Source: Palaemon carinicauda
Taxonomy: Eukaryota > Arthropoda > Malacostraca > Decapoda > Palaemonidae
Length of the DNA stretch: 64,000 bases
Assembly (NCBI RefSeq): GCF_036898095.1
Contig: NC_090744.1
Location: 95,213,559 to 95,277,558, forward strand
Reading direction: 5' to 3'
The translations under genes and the position numbers were made by a program. Position 1 is the stretch's first letter. Each line of letters opens with the position of its first letter. A model generated the notes under the pieces. That model ran no database searches and was not told where the DNA came from. It saw nothing but the letters and a program-made list of their open reading frames with translations. Positions 20,783-31,009 of the stretch are shown here, one piece after another.

Positions 20783-21004
20783 ATGGCTGACCTTTCACAA
20801 GTTCCCAAGTTTAGAAAATGCAATGCTAGGGACTGTCATAGGCGTCTTCCAAAGGCTTCTCTCGACCCTCACACTGTTTGTTCCAATTGTCGGGGTAAAA
20901 CCTGTCAATTGGAAGATCGGTGTGAGGAATGCGTGGGCCTTTCGGAATTCGATTTTATCGAATTTGAGAAGTATACACGCAGACTAGAGAGAGAGATAGG
21001 GTAA
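20783..21004 (+). pseudogene. DIRS-B Gag N-terminal Cys/His-rich domain
   Basis: From MADLSQVPKFRKCNARDCHR the segment shows C-x4-C, then PHTVCSNCRGKTC and DRCEECVGL, giving eight Cys and two His within about 45 residues. This is a probable zinc-binding module, followed by FDFIEFEKYTRRLEREIG. A frameshift ends it at 21004, and the downstream Gag continues in other frames. I know no named domain with exactly this spacing. Confidence 0.6.
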
Positions 21005-21076
21005 GGAGAAGTTCTTCTAGGTCGGTAGATTTTTCCTCTCCTCATGCCCCTCAACCTAATCCTTCCCCTGTAGTGG

Positions 21077-22113
21077 TTGTTCCTAACCCCCCTCCTAACT
21101 CAGGAACCATCGATGGCTGACATGATGCGTGCTATCCATGCCTTGGGGGAGAGAGTTGAGTCCCTTGCAAGTGACCGCAATCAACTCATGGCGGATGTTA
21201 AGGAACTAAAGTGCCAAAGTGCCGTGGGAAGTGATAAAGTGCCTAGTGTTTCTCAAAAGTGTTGTGAACAGTGTTGCGCTTGAGGGTTCGTCTGTTCGTG
21301 CCTGTCGTCCTCCTAGTCCGGGACCTCTTGCAAGCTCCCAAGCCCAGGGGAGAAGCAATGTCGTACGACGCATGGGTTCGAGAGGCTTTGATCAGCGAAC
21401 AGACGTTCCCTCTATGGTATCAGGCGTATCTCCCCAAGATCGCCCCTACCAACGTAAGACGAGAGAGCCCGTTTTTACCTCGTCGTCCGAAGGTGTTTCT
21501 CGTAAGAAACTTTGGACCAAGGTCTCACGACCTTTGAAGCGTAAGTCGGTCCCTTCAGGACAAGTCCAACGTCCCGGTTGTAGCCACTGGGTCAGTTTGG
21601 ACTCGTTGCCGTCATCTGATGACTGCTCGCCGCCTAAGAGAGGCAAAGCGGTACCGCCTCAGTCGCTCACCCCGTCTGTTGCCGCACCTGCTGCCGTAGA
21701 CCCTAAATGGGTATTGCTACAGGACATGCAGTCCAAGCTTGCGTCCTTGATGGAGGACTTCAATGCGGAGAAGGTTGCTGCTGAACCTTCTGGCCAACAA
21801 CCATCCAAGCGGTCTGTTGTGCGTCCTGTTGACGCTGAGGTTACTTTCTCGCGTCTACCAGTTGAGGTTGTACCCCCACCGATGCGACCCAGTGTGGTTT
21901 GCCAGCCGCACGTTGACGTTACGCGACGCACGGAGGTGGTTGTTGACGTTCAGGACGTTCAACAACCATCAGAGGTGACTTGTTTTGACGCGGTGCGTCA
22001 ACCTCCGCAACCCGGTATGGTGTTGACTGCACAACCCAGACGGTCTAAACAGTCTCGGGTGGACGCTGTGCGTCCTCGCGCACCCATGGTTGTTGACAGT
22101 TCACAGACTGTGT
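21077..22113 (+). pseudogene. DIRS-B Gag central part, frameshifted
   Basis: A coiled-coil-like start (MMRAIHALGERVESLASDRN) in one frame passes near 21250 into a Pro/Ser/Arg-rich frame beginning SVALEGSSVRACRPPSPG. The latter is matched closely by DIRS-D (about 39340 onward). An amber stop after VVDSSQTV at 22113 breaks it. Downstream text in the same frame (QFHDVASGSV) is also preserved in DIRS-D, so the stop is likely a mutation. Confidence 0.65.
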
Positions 22114-22279
22114 AGCAGTTCCATGACGTTGCGTCCGGATCCGTCACGCATGCACCAGTGCGACCGGACTCAGCGAGCCAAACGTTGCCCACTCCGTTGC
22201 CGTTTCCTCATCAGTTTTCGGATGAGGAACTATCAGATGAGGACGTTGCTGAACCGCAAGAGGATCAACCTTCAGAACT

Positions 22280-23244
22280 TGACGAGCCTAAGGCAACTCA
22301 ACCATCATTGGACTTTAGAAAAGTCGGCTGTATTTAAGGAGTTGTTCCCTGACCACTTTGTTTCTGTGGCTCCGCGTTCGCCGCCGTCAGAGTTTGTGTT
22401 AGGCGTGCCTGCTACCACACCTGCCTTTACTAGACTCGTTCTCTCTCGTTCATCCAAGAGAGCTTTGCGGCTGTTGGGAGACTGGTTAGAGACTAAGAAG
22501 AGTTTAGGAAAGACAGCATTTGCCTTTCCCCCATCTAAACTCTCGTCTAGATCGAGCGTCTGGTATGCCACGGGAGAAGTTCTCGGCTTGGGAGTTCCTG
22601 CCTCTGCCCAGGGCGACTTCTCAAGTCTTGTAGACTCTCCCCGCCGCCTTGCCATGAGACGCTCGAAGATTTGTTGGTCACCATCGGACCTGGACCACCT
22701 TCTTAAAGGGATTTTTAGGGCTTTCGAAGTCTTTAACTTCCTAGACTGGTGCCTAGGAGCCCTGAGCAGGAAGATCTCTTCTGCAGATAAGGACGTTTCC
22801 TTGCTCATTATGTCCTGCATGGACAAGGCCGTCCGTGATGGGTCCAACGAGCTAGCCGCCTCATTCACGTCCGGAGTCCTGAAGAAGCGAGAGTCTCTAT
22901 GTTCTTTCCTGTCTGCTGGAGTGACGCCATGCCAAAGATCCGAGCTTCTCTTTGCTCCCCTTTCCAAGTGCCTGTTTCCTGAAGTCTTGGTAAAGGAAAT
23001 TGCCCTATCTTTAGTTCAGAAGGACACCCACGATCTAGTTGCGTCCTCGGCTCGCAAAGCTTCCCCTTTGCCTACATTGTCTGCTAGACCGAGGTTAGAC
23101 ACTCCAGCGTCTCGCTTTATTCCGCCCTTTCGTGGCAGAGCCTCCAGCAGAGGAGGTGCTCGTGCCGAAGGGAAGCGAGGGAAGAGGAAAGGATCCAAGT
23201 CCTCCAAGGGCAGTCTGACTGCCCGCAACTTCAGACAGCAGTAG
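22280..23244 (+). CDS. DIRS-B Gag C-terminal (capsid-like) region
   Basis: The open frame includes SAVFKELFPDHFVSVAPRSP and KRALRLLGDWLETKKSLG, then SDLDHLLKGIFRAFEVFNFL and PCQRSELLFAPLSKCLFP. It ends in a basic Arg/Gly/Lys tail (RGRASSRGGARAEGKRGKRK), a likely nucleic-acid binding segment. The helical middle plus basic tail fits DIRS Gag. The stop at 23242-23244 overlaps the start of the RT frame, which lies -1 relative to it. Confidence 0.65.
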
Positions 23245-25277
23245 GAGCCAGACTCAAGAACTTCTGGCAAGCCTGGGAGAAGAGAGGCGCAGATCAACAA
23301 TCTGTGAAGTTACTCAGAGAGGGGTACAAGATCCCTTTTGTACGCAAACCCCCTCTAGTGACGTCCCCCATCGATCTCTCTCCCAGGTACAGAGAGGTAG
23401 AAAAGAGACAAGCCCTGAAACTGGAAGTGTCTCTTTTGCTAGAGAAGGGAGCGGTGGTCAAAGTCTCTGACCTTCAATCACCGGGGTTTTACAACCGTCT
23501 CTTCCTAGTATCAAAGAAGACAGGAGAGTGGAGACCGGTGCTAGACGTCAGTGCTCTGAATGTCTTTGTCACAAAGACGAAGTTTTCCATGGAGACCACA
23601 AAGTCAGTCTTAGCAGCGGTCAGAAAGGAAGACTGGATGGTCTCGCTAGACCTAAGGGACGCCTACTTCCACATCCCCATTCACTCAGACTCCCAACCTT
23701 TTCTGAGATTCGTCTTCGAAGATGTGGTCTACCAGTTTCGGGCCCTGTGCTTTGGCCTAAGCACAGCTCCTCTCGTATTTACGAGGCTGATGAGGAATGT
23801 GGCCAAATTCCTCCACTTATCGGACATCCGAGCCTCCCTTTATTTGGACGACTGGCTTCTCAGAGCCTCTTCCAGTCGTCGCTGTCTGAAGGATCTCAAG
23901 TGGACTCTAGATCTGACCAAGGAATTGGGACTCCTAGTCAATTTGGAAAAGTCGCAGCTGGTCCCATCCCAAACTATTATGTATTTAGGGATGGAGATTC
24001 ACAGTCAAGCTTTTCGGGCTTTTCCGTCGGCCCCCAGAATAGATCAAGCCCTGTTTTCCATCCAGAAGATGCTGAAGAAAGAACGCTGCTCAGTCAGGCT
24101 GTGGATGAGTCTGGTAGGGACGCTGTCATCCCTGGAGCAATTTGTATCACTAGGAAGACTACACCTCCGTCCTCTTCAATTCCATCTGGCTTTCCACTGG
24201 AAAAAGGACAAGACGCTAGAGGCGGTCTCGATCCCGATTTCCGGAAAGATGAAGTCTTGTCTGACTTGGTGGAAGGACAATATCAACCTAAGAGAGGGTC
24301 TTCCCCTGGCTGTTCAGTTACCCAACCACGTTCTCTTCTCGGACGCATCGGACTTGGGCTGGGGCGCGACGCTGGACGGTCGGGAATGCTCAGGTCTGTG
24401 GAACACGAGTCAGAGGAGCATGCATATCAACTGCAAGGAGCTGTTGGCAGTTCATCTGGCCTTGAAAAGCTTCGAGTATCTCCTTCGAGGCAAAGTGGTG
24501 GAAGTAAACTCGGACAACACCACGGCCTTGGCGTACATCTCCAAACAAGGAGGTACCCACTCACTGACGTTGTACGAGATCGCAAGGGACCTGCTCATCT
24601 GGTCAAAAGATCGAGACATCTCCCTAGTAACGAGGTTCATCCAGGGCGACTTGAACGTCATAGCAGATTGTCTCAGTCGGAAAGGGCAAGTAATTCCAAC
24701 AGAATGGACCCTCCACAAGGATGTGTGCAAGAGACTTTGGGCCACTTGGGGTCAACCAACCATAGATCTCTTTGCAACCTCGCTGACCAAGAGGCTTCCA
24801 ATCTATTGCTCTCCAGTCCCGGACCCAGCAGCAATACATATAGATGCCTTCCTCCTAGATTGGTCACATCTGGATCTCTACGCATTCCCACCGTTCAAGA
24901 TTGTCAACAAGGTACTGCAGAAGTTCGCCTCTCACGAAGGGACAAGGTTGACGTTAGTTGCTCCCTTCTGGCCCACGAGAGAATGGTTCACCGAGGTACT
25001 TCGATGGTTAGTAGACGTTCCCAGAAGTCTGCCTCTAAGAGTAGACCTTCTACGTCAGCCGCACGTAAAGAAGGTACACCAAAGCCTCCACGCTCTTCGT
25101 CTGACTGCCTTCAGACTATCGAAAGACTCTCGAGAGCTAGAGTCTTTTCGAAGGAGGCAGCCAGTGCGATTGCTAGAGCAAGGAGAGCGTCTACCATTAG
25201 AGTCTACCAATCGAAGTGGGAAGTCTTCCGAGACTGGTGCAAGTCAGTTTCTGTATCCTCGACCAGTACCTCTGTAG
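23244..25277 (+). CDS. DIRS-B reverse transcriptase - RNase H - Dam-like methyltransferase
   Basis: Family-conserved sequence starts upstream of the first Met at 23304, at about 23244 (GARLKNFWQAWEKRGADQQS), so expression from Gag by a -1 shift or overlap is likely. RT motifs are WRPVLDVSALNVFV, MVSLDLRDAYFHIPIH, LCFGLSTAPLVFTRL and LYLDDWLL (YLDD intact). The RNase H has LFSDASDLGWGATLDG, INCKELLAVHLAL, NSDNTTALAYISKQGGT and DLNVIADCLSRKG, so the catalytic acidic residues are present. The third domain (TIDLFATSLTKRLPIYCSPV, DLYAFPPFKIV, LVAPFWPTREW) is the N6-adenine methyltransferase-like domain known in DIRS elements. The frame is uninterrupted for 657 codons from 23304. Confidence 0.9.
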   Translation, partial: GARLKNFWQAWEKRGADQQSVKLLREGYKIPFVRKPPLVTSPIDLSPRYREVEKRQALKLEVSLLLEKGAVVKVSDLQSPGFYNRLFLVSKKTGEWRPVLDVSALNVFVTKTKFSMETTKSVLAAVRKEDWMVSLDLRDAYFHIPIHSDSQPFLRFVFEDVVYQFRALCFGLSTAPLVFTRLMRNVAKFLHLSDIRASLYLDDWLLRASSSRRCLKDLKWTLDLTKELGLLVNLEKSQLVPSQTIMYLGMEIHSQAFRAFPSAPRIDQALFSIQKMLKKERCSVRLWMSLVGTLSSLEQFVSLGRLHLRPLQFHLAFHWKKDKTLEAVSIPISGKMKSCLTWWKDNINLREGLPLAVQLPNHVLFSDASDLGWGATLDGRECSGLWNTSQRSMHINCKELLAVHLALKSFEYLLRGKVVEVNSDNTTALAYISKQGGTHSLTLYEIARDLLIWSKDRDISLVTRFIQGDLNVIADCLSRKGQVIPTEWTLHKDVCKRLWATWGQPTIDLFATSLTKRLPIYCSPVPDPAAIHIDAFLLDWSHLDLYAFPPFKIVNKVLQKFASHEGTRLTLVAPFWPTREWFTEVLRWLVDVPRSLPLRVDLLRQPHVKKVHQSLHALRLTAFRLSKDSRELESFRRRQPVRLLEQGERLPLESTNRSGKSSETGASQFLYPRPVPL

Positions 25278-26181
25278 CCCAAATAGCTGATTTTCTCTTA
25301 TACCTGAGAAAAGGACGATCCCTTTCAGCTCCCACTATCAAGGGCTACAGAAGCATGTTGGCATCGGTCTTCCGGCATAGAGGCTTAGATCTTTCCAACA
25401 ATAAAGATCTACAAGACCTCCTTAAGTCTTTTGAGACCACTAAGGAGCGTCGTTTGGCTACGCCTGGGTGGAATTTAGACGTGGTACTAAGATTCCTCAT
25501 GTCAGACAGGTTTGAGCCTTTACAGTCAGCCTCCCTGAAAGATCTCACTCTTAAGACTCTTTTCCTGGTATGCTTAGCCTCGGCTAAAAGAGTCAGTGAG
25601 ATTCATGCCTTCAGCATGAACATCGGATTTTCGTCGGAAAAAGCTACTTGTTCGCTGCAACTTGGTTTTCTAGCCAAAAATGAGCTACCTTCTCGGCCTT
25701 GGCCTAAATCTTTCGATATTCCCAGCTTATCGGAGATCGTAGGCAATGAACTAGAAAGAGTCTTATGCCCTGTTAGAGCTCTTAAGTTCTATTTAGCCTA
25801 AAGCGTACTAAACCTTTACGAGGCCAATCTGAAGCTTTATGGTGTTCAGTTAAGAAACCATCCTTGCCTATGTCAAAGAATGCTTTGTCATACTTTATCA
25901 GATTGTTAATACGAGAAGCTCATTCACATCTGAGTGAGGAAGACCGAGCTTTGCTTAAGGTTAAGACGCACGAAGTTAGAGCTTTAGCAACTTCCGTGGC
26001 CTTTAAGCAAAATAGATCTCTGCAAAGTATAATGGACGCAACCTATTGGAGAAGCAAGTCAGTGTTCGCGTCATTTTACTTGAAAGATGTCCAGTCTCTT
26101 TACGAGAACTGCTACACACTGGGACCATTCGTAGCAGCGAGTGCAGTAGTGGGTGAGGGCTCAACCACTACAATTCCCTAA
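25000..26181 (+). pseudogene. DIRS-B tyrosine recombinase (one frameshift)
   Basis: It overlaps the end of the RT frame in a different phase. It runs from ARKEGTPKPPRSSSDCLQ through an N-terminal helical domain (WEVFRDWCKSVSVSS, IADFLLYLRKGRSLSAPTI) to box A, LKTLFLVCLASAKRVSEIHA (catalytic Arg). A 4-base insertion near 25797 shifts the frame. The continuation from about 25805 carries H-E-V-R (KTHEVRALATSVAF) and the Tyr in SVFASFYLKDV, ending GPFVAASAVVGEG. All four catalytic residues survive but not in one frame. The enzyme would integrate a circular cDNA. Confidence 0.85.
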
Positions 26182-26582
26182 TTCCATATCCTTTTAATCT
26201 TTCTCTTGAAATGTTTTTAATGTTGTTTTTTATGGGTTGTCCGGAAGGCTAAGAAGCCTTTCGCATCCTGGTTGATTTGGCGGGTGGTCAAAGTCATTTC
26301 TTGAGAGCGCCCAGATTAGGGGTTTGATGAGGTCCTGTTGTATGGGTTGCAGCCCTTGATACTTCAGCTCCTAGGGGTCTGTCAGCATCCTAAGAGGATC
26401 GCGAGGCTCCGTAAGGAAGACGTACTTACAAGGCAGAGTAATCGTCTAAGTCGACTTCCTTACCAGGTACCTATTTATTTTGTTTTCGTTATATTGATAA
26501 CTTCCAAAATGAAATAAAAACTCTTAGCTTAAACGATGTAAACATATTTAACTGGTCTCTACCCACCACCCTGGGTGTGAAT

Positions 26583-26676
26583 CAGCTATATATATTCACC
26601 GGCTAAGTTAAATATTTAAAAATGATATTTTAATTATAAAATAAATTTTTGAATATACTTACCCGGTGAATATATA
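26583..26676 (+). repeat. DIRS-B internal complementary region
   Basis: The left half (CAGCTATATATATTCACC to AATATTTAAAAATG) is the exact complement of the 5' end at 20404-20443. The right half (ATGATATTTTAATTATAA onward to ACCCGGTGAATATATA) is the complement of the 3' end at 26860-26915. They share a CAT trinucleotide at the junction, as expected for DIRS circle formation. Confidence 0.9.
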
Positions 26677-26721
26677 AATTAAATGACCCTCCCTTCCTCC
26701 CCAATAGAGACGCAGTGGGAT

Positions 26722-26915
26722 GAGAAGAAATTGAGTCTTTGTTTACATCGAGTATGGTATCTGGCCGACAGTTGGAGCTGGTGGGCACACCCGCAACCTG
26801 TATAGCGATCGCTGGCGAGTTTTACTTTTTTTTGTCTGTCGAGCAACAGAGTTGCAGCTATATATATTCACCGGGTAAGTATATTCAAAAATTTATTTTA
26901 TAATTAAAATATCAT
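26722..26915 (+). repeat. DIRS-B 3' inverted terminal repeat
   Basis: Starts GAGAAGAAATTGAGTC, the reverse complement of the inner edge of the 5' repeat, and ends AATTAAAATATCAT. Confidence 0.9.
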
Positions 26916-27183
26916 ATTATTCATAACTATATCAACCTGAGTCCTTTAGTCATACCTTCCCGCCATTACCAACCCCCTTGACAACCCCAGCTGCAACCAA
27001 AGTGACTACTCACTGAGTAAGCAGGTATGGCTGGGTCTCCTCATTCCTAGCCGGTAACCATCGGCCAAATACGGACACCGTTTATTTAAGTTTAATTGCC
27101 ATATTCCAGCTTCGCTGTTAATATGGAAAAGACTCAGGTTTGTATACGTAGTTAGGAAAAATACGAATGATCTCCAAATTCGT
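26916..27183 (+). mobile_element. DIRS-A 3' end, resumed after DIRS-B
   Basis: Begins ATTATTCATAACTATATC then CCTGAGTCCTTTAGTC and ends GACTCAGGTTTGTATACG, TTAGGAAAAATACGAATG, ATCTCCAAATTCGT. The two parts are roughly complementary, as the right half of an internal complementary region and a 3' terminus should be. The end resembles the left flank of DIRS-B (TTTTGGAGATGATT) read in reverse. Confidence 0.6.
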
Positions 27184-27430
27184 AATTTTTCCCAACTATA
27201 CAAATCTGAATCCTTTAAGTTATACATTCTGCCTCAACTACCCCGCAAATCCTAGGCTTTAGGTCAAAGTGAGGACTGTTGGATGGACAGGGCTTCCCCA
27301 CCACCACGTAGTAACTACCACCATCTTATTACATTGTACGAATTTGTCTTATCCAACTTAGCTGAATGCATTTTACTGTGGTATTAAAGGATTGAGGTTT
27401 ATTTAATTAGGAAAAATACAAATTAACTTT
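27184..27430 (+). mobile_element. Further DIRS terminus fragment
   Basis: Starts AATTTTTCCCAACTATAC, ATCTGAATCCTTTAAG and ends AAAGGATTGAGGTTTATT, AATTAGGAAAAATACAAA. The ends are inverted relative to each other, like the end of a DIRS internal complementary region plus 3' repeat. There is no coding sequence. Confidence 0.45.
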
Positions 27431-27554
27431 AAAAACTATCAAAGTGGTATACTGTTAACAGAGCAAATTAAAAGTTTACAACAAATGCGCAAGGTGAATT
27501 TTTGGGAGCTGCGACATGATATGCCAAAAACCACATGGTTGGCCTCTCTACATT

Positions 27555-27735
27555 GTGTTTAAGATGTAGTTCAAACCACAGTGATATACTGTTTAAGATG
27601 TAATCCACGCCACAGGGATGTACTGTTTAAGATGTAATCCATACCACAGGGATATACTGTTTTAAGATGTAATCCACACCACAGGGATATACTGTTTAAG
27701 ATGTAATCCACACCACGGTGATATACTGTATTTTG
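27555..27735. repeat. Minisatellite, ~34-bp unit, about five copies
   Basis: The unit is CTGTTTAAGATGTAATCC followed by ACACCACAGGGATATA. Copies differ at a few bases (ACGCC, ATACC, ACACC). Confidence 0.9.
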
Positions 27736-27979
27736 ATCTAACCAGACTTGCAATCTCGCGTCCTTCCCTGGCCACTTATAAAGACAAGGTGGGGGAAGTT
27801 GGGTATCCTTATTCTAGATATAACACTTAGCAAGAGGCCACTTTCTTGGGTATCAGTTTGTAGCTAATCTATGTTACTGGTGTGTTTAATCAAACATAGG
27901 GTATCATATGCTTACTTCTTACTATAATTGGTTTTCACTTTTTGCTCTCATCCCAACTATTTTAGAAGTTGAAAGTTTG

Positions 27980-28168
27980 TTTGTTCCGTAACCGAAATAC
28001 AAACCACGCTATTTACAAAGGGTTATTACTTTTAGCGTAGCTGAAATGGCGAGCCATTAGAATTTAACGAGGGTGTATTACCCCCGCGCTAGTTAGCGGG
28101 GGGGTAGGGGAGTGGTAGCTAGCTACCCCTCCTCCCCCTCACACACAGGTGAATACTCACTTTCACTT
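27980..28168 (+). repeat. DIRS-C 5' inverted terminal repeat
   Basis: Reverse complement of 36444-36620 across the whole GC-rich core (TAGCTAGCTACCCC, CCGCGCTAGTTAGCGGGG). The extreme ends differ and are brought together in the internal complementary region. Confidence 0.9.
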
Positions 28169-28879
28169 TTGGCTCGGACTGTGACAGACGTCTCTGTCTT
28201 GGTCCTCGCTTGGCAGCCATTGTCTGTTTTGTCTTTACTTAATCGCTTACTTTTCTTTTACTCAATATATATGTAAACATGTTTTCATGTTTGTATATAT
28301 ATTTGAGTATAGAAATAAGTAAGTTTCCTTTTCAGATGTGTGTGTGTAGTATACGATATCTACGTGGAGACCTCGGCAGTTAGGCCACCACGGCCTAATT
28401 TTATGGGTTGCGATCGAGTTTGACTTCGGTCTTTCTCTCTCTCTCTCTCTTGAGGTCGTTCACCCTTTTACTATGTTTTACTACGCCCTTGTAGCTTCCT
28501 TCCCGTGTGGGTGGGGTTGCTACGCCGTACATTTTGTCTCAATTAGTTTATGAATCTAATTGTAGTTGTTAATTTTTCAGCTTGTAGAACGATTCCTTTC
28601 GGGGTTTTCGTTTTTTCTTTAGTGTTCATTCATTTTTAAATTACATAATTACATAGTTACATAATTATAATTGTTATAATTCTGTTTTGGTTACAGCTCT
28701 CCTTCCGCGAGTGTAAGTGGTTGTGAGGGCACGTGCCTGTTGTGTAATTCTTGTTCCTTTTCCTCGGGATTCCTCTTTGGAGCCTTCCCGGGGGAATGAA
28801 TGTGTACTAATATTATTTGTTTTATTTTTTTACAGTTACCGATCTAGTTCGTTTCTGTAATATAGCAACGGTGTGAGCT

Positions 28880-29370
28880 GTCTGGTTGAGTCCTGGGGAT
28901 TCGGCTGTTGCTGCCTCCCCCCTTGTATTGTCGTCAGGGGCGTGTCTCCTTCTACTGGTAGTACTCCCGTGTCGACGGACAGCTCTCCAGTTCATTTTAG
29001 AACAGTCAGGAGGCTTGCCTCCTTGGGCGGATAACTTTCCTTCCGAGGGAAGTTTTTTTTCCTGTCCAGGCTTGAGCTTTTCCTCTTTTGGGGGGTTCTT
29101 CTCTTGCCTTTTTTTCGTGCGACTATGCTCTTGGTGCTGAGCGGTCGCACCTGCAGTTTCGCTCAAGGGGCTGGGCAACTGCAGGAGCTCCTCTTCGGAG
29201 GATTGCCCCTTTTAGGTCACTGGCTGACCAGTCTCTTCCACGAAGTGTTTCTCTTTCGTTCGCGAGAGAGTACACTCATAGAGACTCCTCTTCGGAGGTT
29301 TCTTCTGTTGCTGTTGCTGTTGGCCTCCCTCGCCGTAAGGCCCTCCGTCCGCCTCGTCGTAAGGGCCTCT
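28880..29370 (+). pseudogene. DIRS-C Gag 5' part, before the retroposon insertion
   Basis: The frame carrying APLRRIAPFRSLADQSLPRS, FAREYTHRDSSSEVSSVAV and GLPRRKALRPPRRKG is basic and Ser/Arg-rich and is cut by the (ATT)n edge of the insertion at 29371. It resumes beyond 30040. Assignment to Gag is by position and composition. Confidence 0.45.
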
Positions 29371-30030
29371 CATTATTATTATTATTATTATTATTACTTA
29401 CTAAGCTACAACCCTAGTTGGAAAAGCAGTATGCTATAAGCCCAGGGGCTCCAACAGGGAAAATAGCTCAGTGCGGAAAGGAAAAAAGGAAAATAAAATA
29501 TTCTAAGAAGAGTAACAACAATAAATATCTCCTATATAAACTATAAAAACTTCAACAAAACAAGAGGAAGAGAAATAAGATAGGAGAGTGTGCTCGAGTG
29601 TACCCTCAAGCAAGAGAACTCTAACCCAAGACAGTGAAAGGCCATGGTACAGAGGCTATGGCACTACCCAAGACTAGAGAACAGTGGTTTGATTTTGGAG
29701 TGTCCTTCTCCTAGAAGAGCTGCTTACCATAGCTAAAGAGTCCCTTCTACCCTTACCAAGAGGAAAGTGCCACTGAACAATTACAGTGCAGTAACCCCTT
29801 GGGTGATGAAGAATTGTTTGGTAATCTGTGTTGTCAGGTGTATGAGGATAGAGGAGAATATGTAAAGAATATGCCAGACTATTCAGTGTGTATGTAGGCA
29901 AAGGGAAAGTGAACCGTAACCAGAGAGGAGGATCCAATGTAGTACTGTCTGGCCAGTCAAAACACCCCATAACTCTCTAGCGGTAGTATCTCAACGGGTG
30001 GCTGGTGCCCAGGCCAACCTACTACCCATC
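29371..30030 (-). repeat. Composite retroposon inserted in DIRS-C Gag
   Basis: A full-length copy starting with (ATT)n and AAGCTACAACCCTAGTTGG, with the same internal blocks as 7327-8040. It ends near TCTCAACGGGTGGCTGGTGC. The insertion separates basic Gag sequence on either side. Confidence 0.9.
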
Positions 30031-30459
30031 TCCCTATAAGGGTGCTTGAGGCGCCTTTTTGAATCTCCGTTTGCAGCCTACAACTTCTTTTTCTCGATCT
30101 TCCGTCTTGGTGCAGATGGACAGCAGTCTAATCTCGTCTTCCGACGGGCAACGGTCTTCCCGACGGACAACGGTCTTCCCGACGGACAGCGGTCTTCCGA
30201 CGGACATCAGTCTCCCGGCGGACAACGATCCCTTCGGGGCAAAGGGTTGCCCCCACGGGGGTTCTTCCCTTGCGTGTCAGGGTTTCCCTGCGCGCCCTTC
30301 TGTTCGTCAGCGCTCTCCTGTTCGTCAGCGCTTTCAAGATGATCTTCCCTGCGGTTCCTGTTTACGTGCCCTGTGCGCCCACGTTCGCCCTCGCGATCTA
30401 GAACTTCGGTTCAGGTCGGGGTCAAGGACTCTTCTTCTTTGCGCAGGCTTCCACGCGTA

Positions 30460-30580
30460 GCCTTCTGCTCGTCAGCGATCATCAGCTCGCCAGCGATCGT
30501 CAGCTCGTCAGCGATCATCAGCTCGCCAGCGATCGTCAGCTCGTCAGCGATCATCAGCTCGCCAGCGATCTCCGGATCGC
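30460..30580. repeat. 36-bp tandem repeat in DIRS-C Gag
   Basis: About three copies of TCGTCAGCGATCATCAGC followed by TCGCCAGCGATCGTCAGC. This is itself two related 18-mers. Confidence 0.85.
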
Positions 30581-30660
30581 CCACGTGTGTTACAGCTGGC
30601 ACGCCAACGTTCTCCAACACTTCTGAAGGAACATGGTTCGCCAGCTACTAGCTCAACTGC

Positions 30661-31005
30661 GGATGCTGATCGCCATCGCGCGACCCTCAACTGCAGATGC
30701 TGATCGCCATCGCGCGACCCTCAACTGCGGATGCTGATCGCCATCGCGCGACCCTCAACTGCGGATGCTGATCGCCATCGCGCGACCCTCAACTGCGGAT
30801 GCTGATCGCCATCGCGCGACCCTCAACTGCGGATGCTGATCGCCATCGCGCGACCCTCAACTGCGGATGCTGATCGCCATCGCGCGACCCTCAACTGCGG
30901 ATGCTGATCGCCATCGCGCGACCCTCAACTGCGGATGCTGATCGCCATCGCGCGACCCTCAACTGCGGATGCTGATCGCCATCGCGCGACCCTCAACTAC
31001 GCATG
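30661..31005. repeat. 34-bp tandem array, about ten copies
   Basis: The unit is GGATGCTGATCGCCATCG followed by CGCGACCCTCAACTGC, with almost no divergence among copies. The period is not a multiple of three, so translation changes frame each unit. This argues against a functional protein here and for recent expansion. Confidence 0.95.
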
Positions 31006-31009
31006 CTGC

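Larger units (their letters stand above)
20404..26915 (+). mobile_element. DIRS-type retrotransposon B, structurally complete
   Basis: The element is 6512 bp. It has inverted terminal repeats (20404-20578 and 26722-26915), Gag (20783-23244), RT-RNase H-methyltransferase (about 23244-25277), a tyrosine recombinase in another, overlapping frame (about 25000-26181), and an internal complementary region (26583-26676). That region joins the complement of the 5' end to the complement of the 3' end, as in DIRS1. There are no flanking target duplications, as expected for recombinase-mediated insertion. It sits inside DIRS-A. Coding damage is limited to a stop at 22113, Gag frameshifts and a small frameshift near 25797, so the copy is young but probably not active. 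Confidence 0.9.

Noticed and set aside
23528..25000. First ~490 codons of the long frame preceding the recombinase
   Set aside because: Shadow of the RT frame; only the part after about 25000 resembles a tyrosine recombinase.
28822..29178. 118-residue Lys/Glu-rich minus-strand frame
   Set aside because: Antisense shadow of the DIRS-C Gag region.
30661..31005. CRISPR-like array of 34-bp repeats
   Set aside because: Repeats abut with no unique spacers and lie in a eukaryotic retrotransposon.
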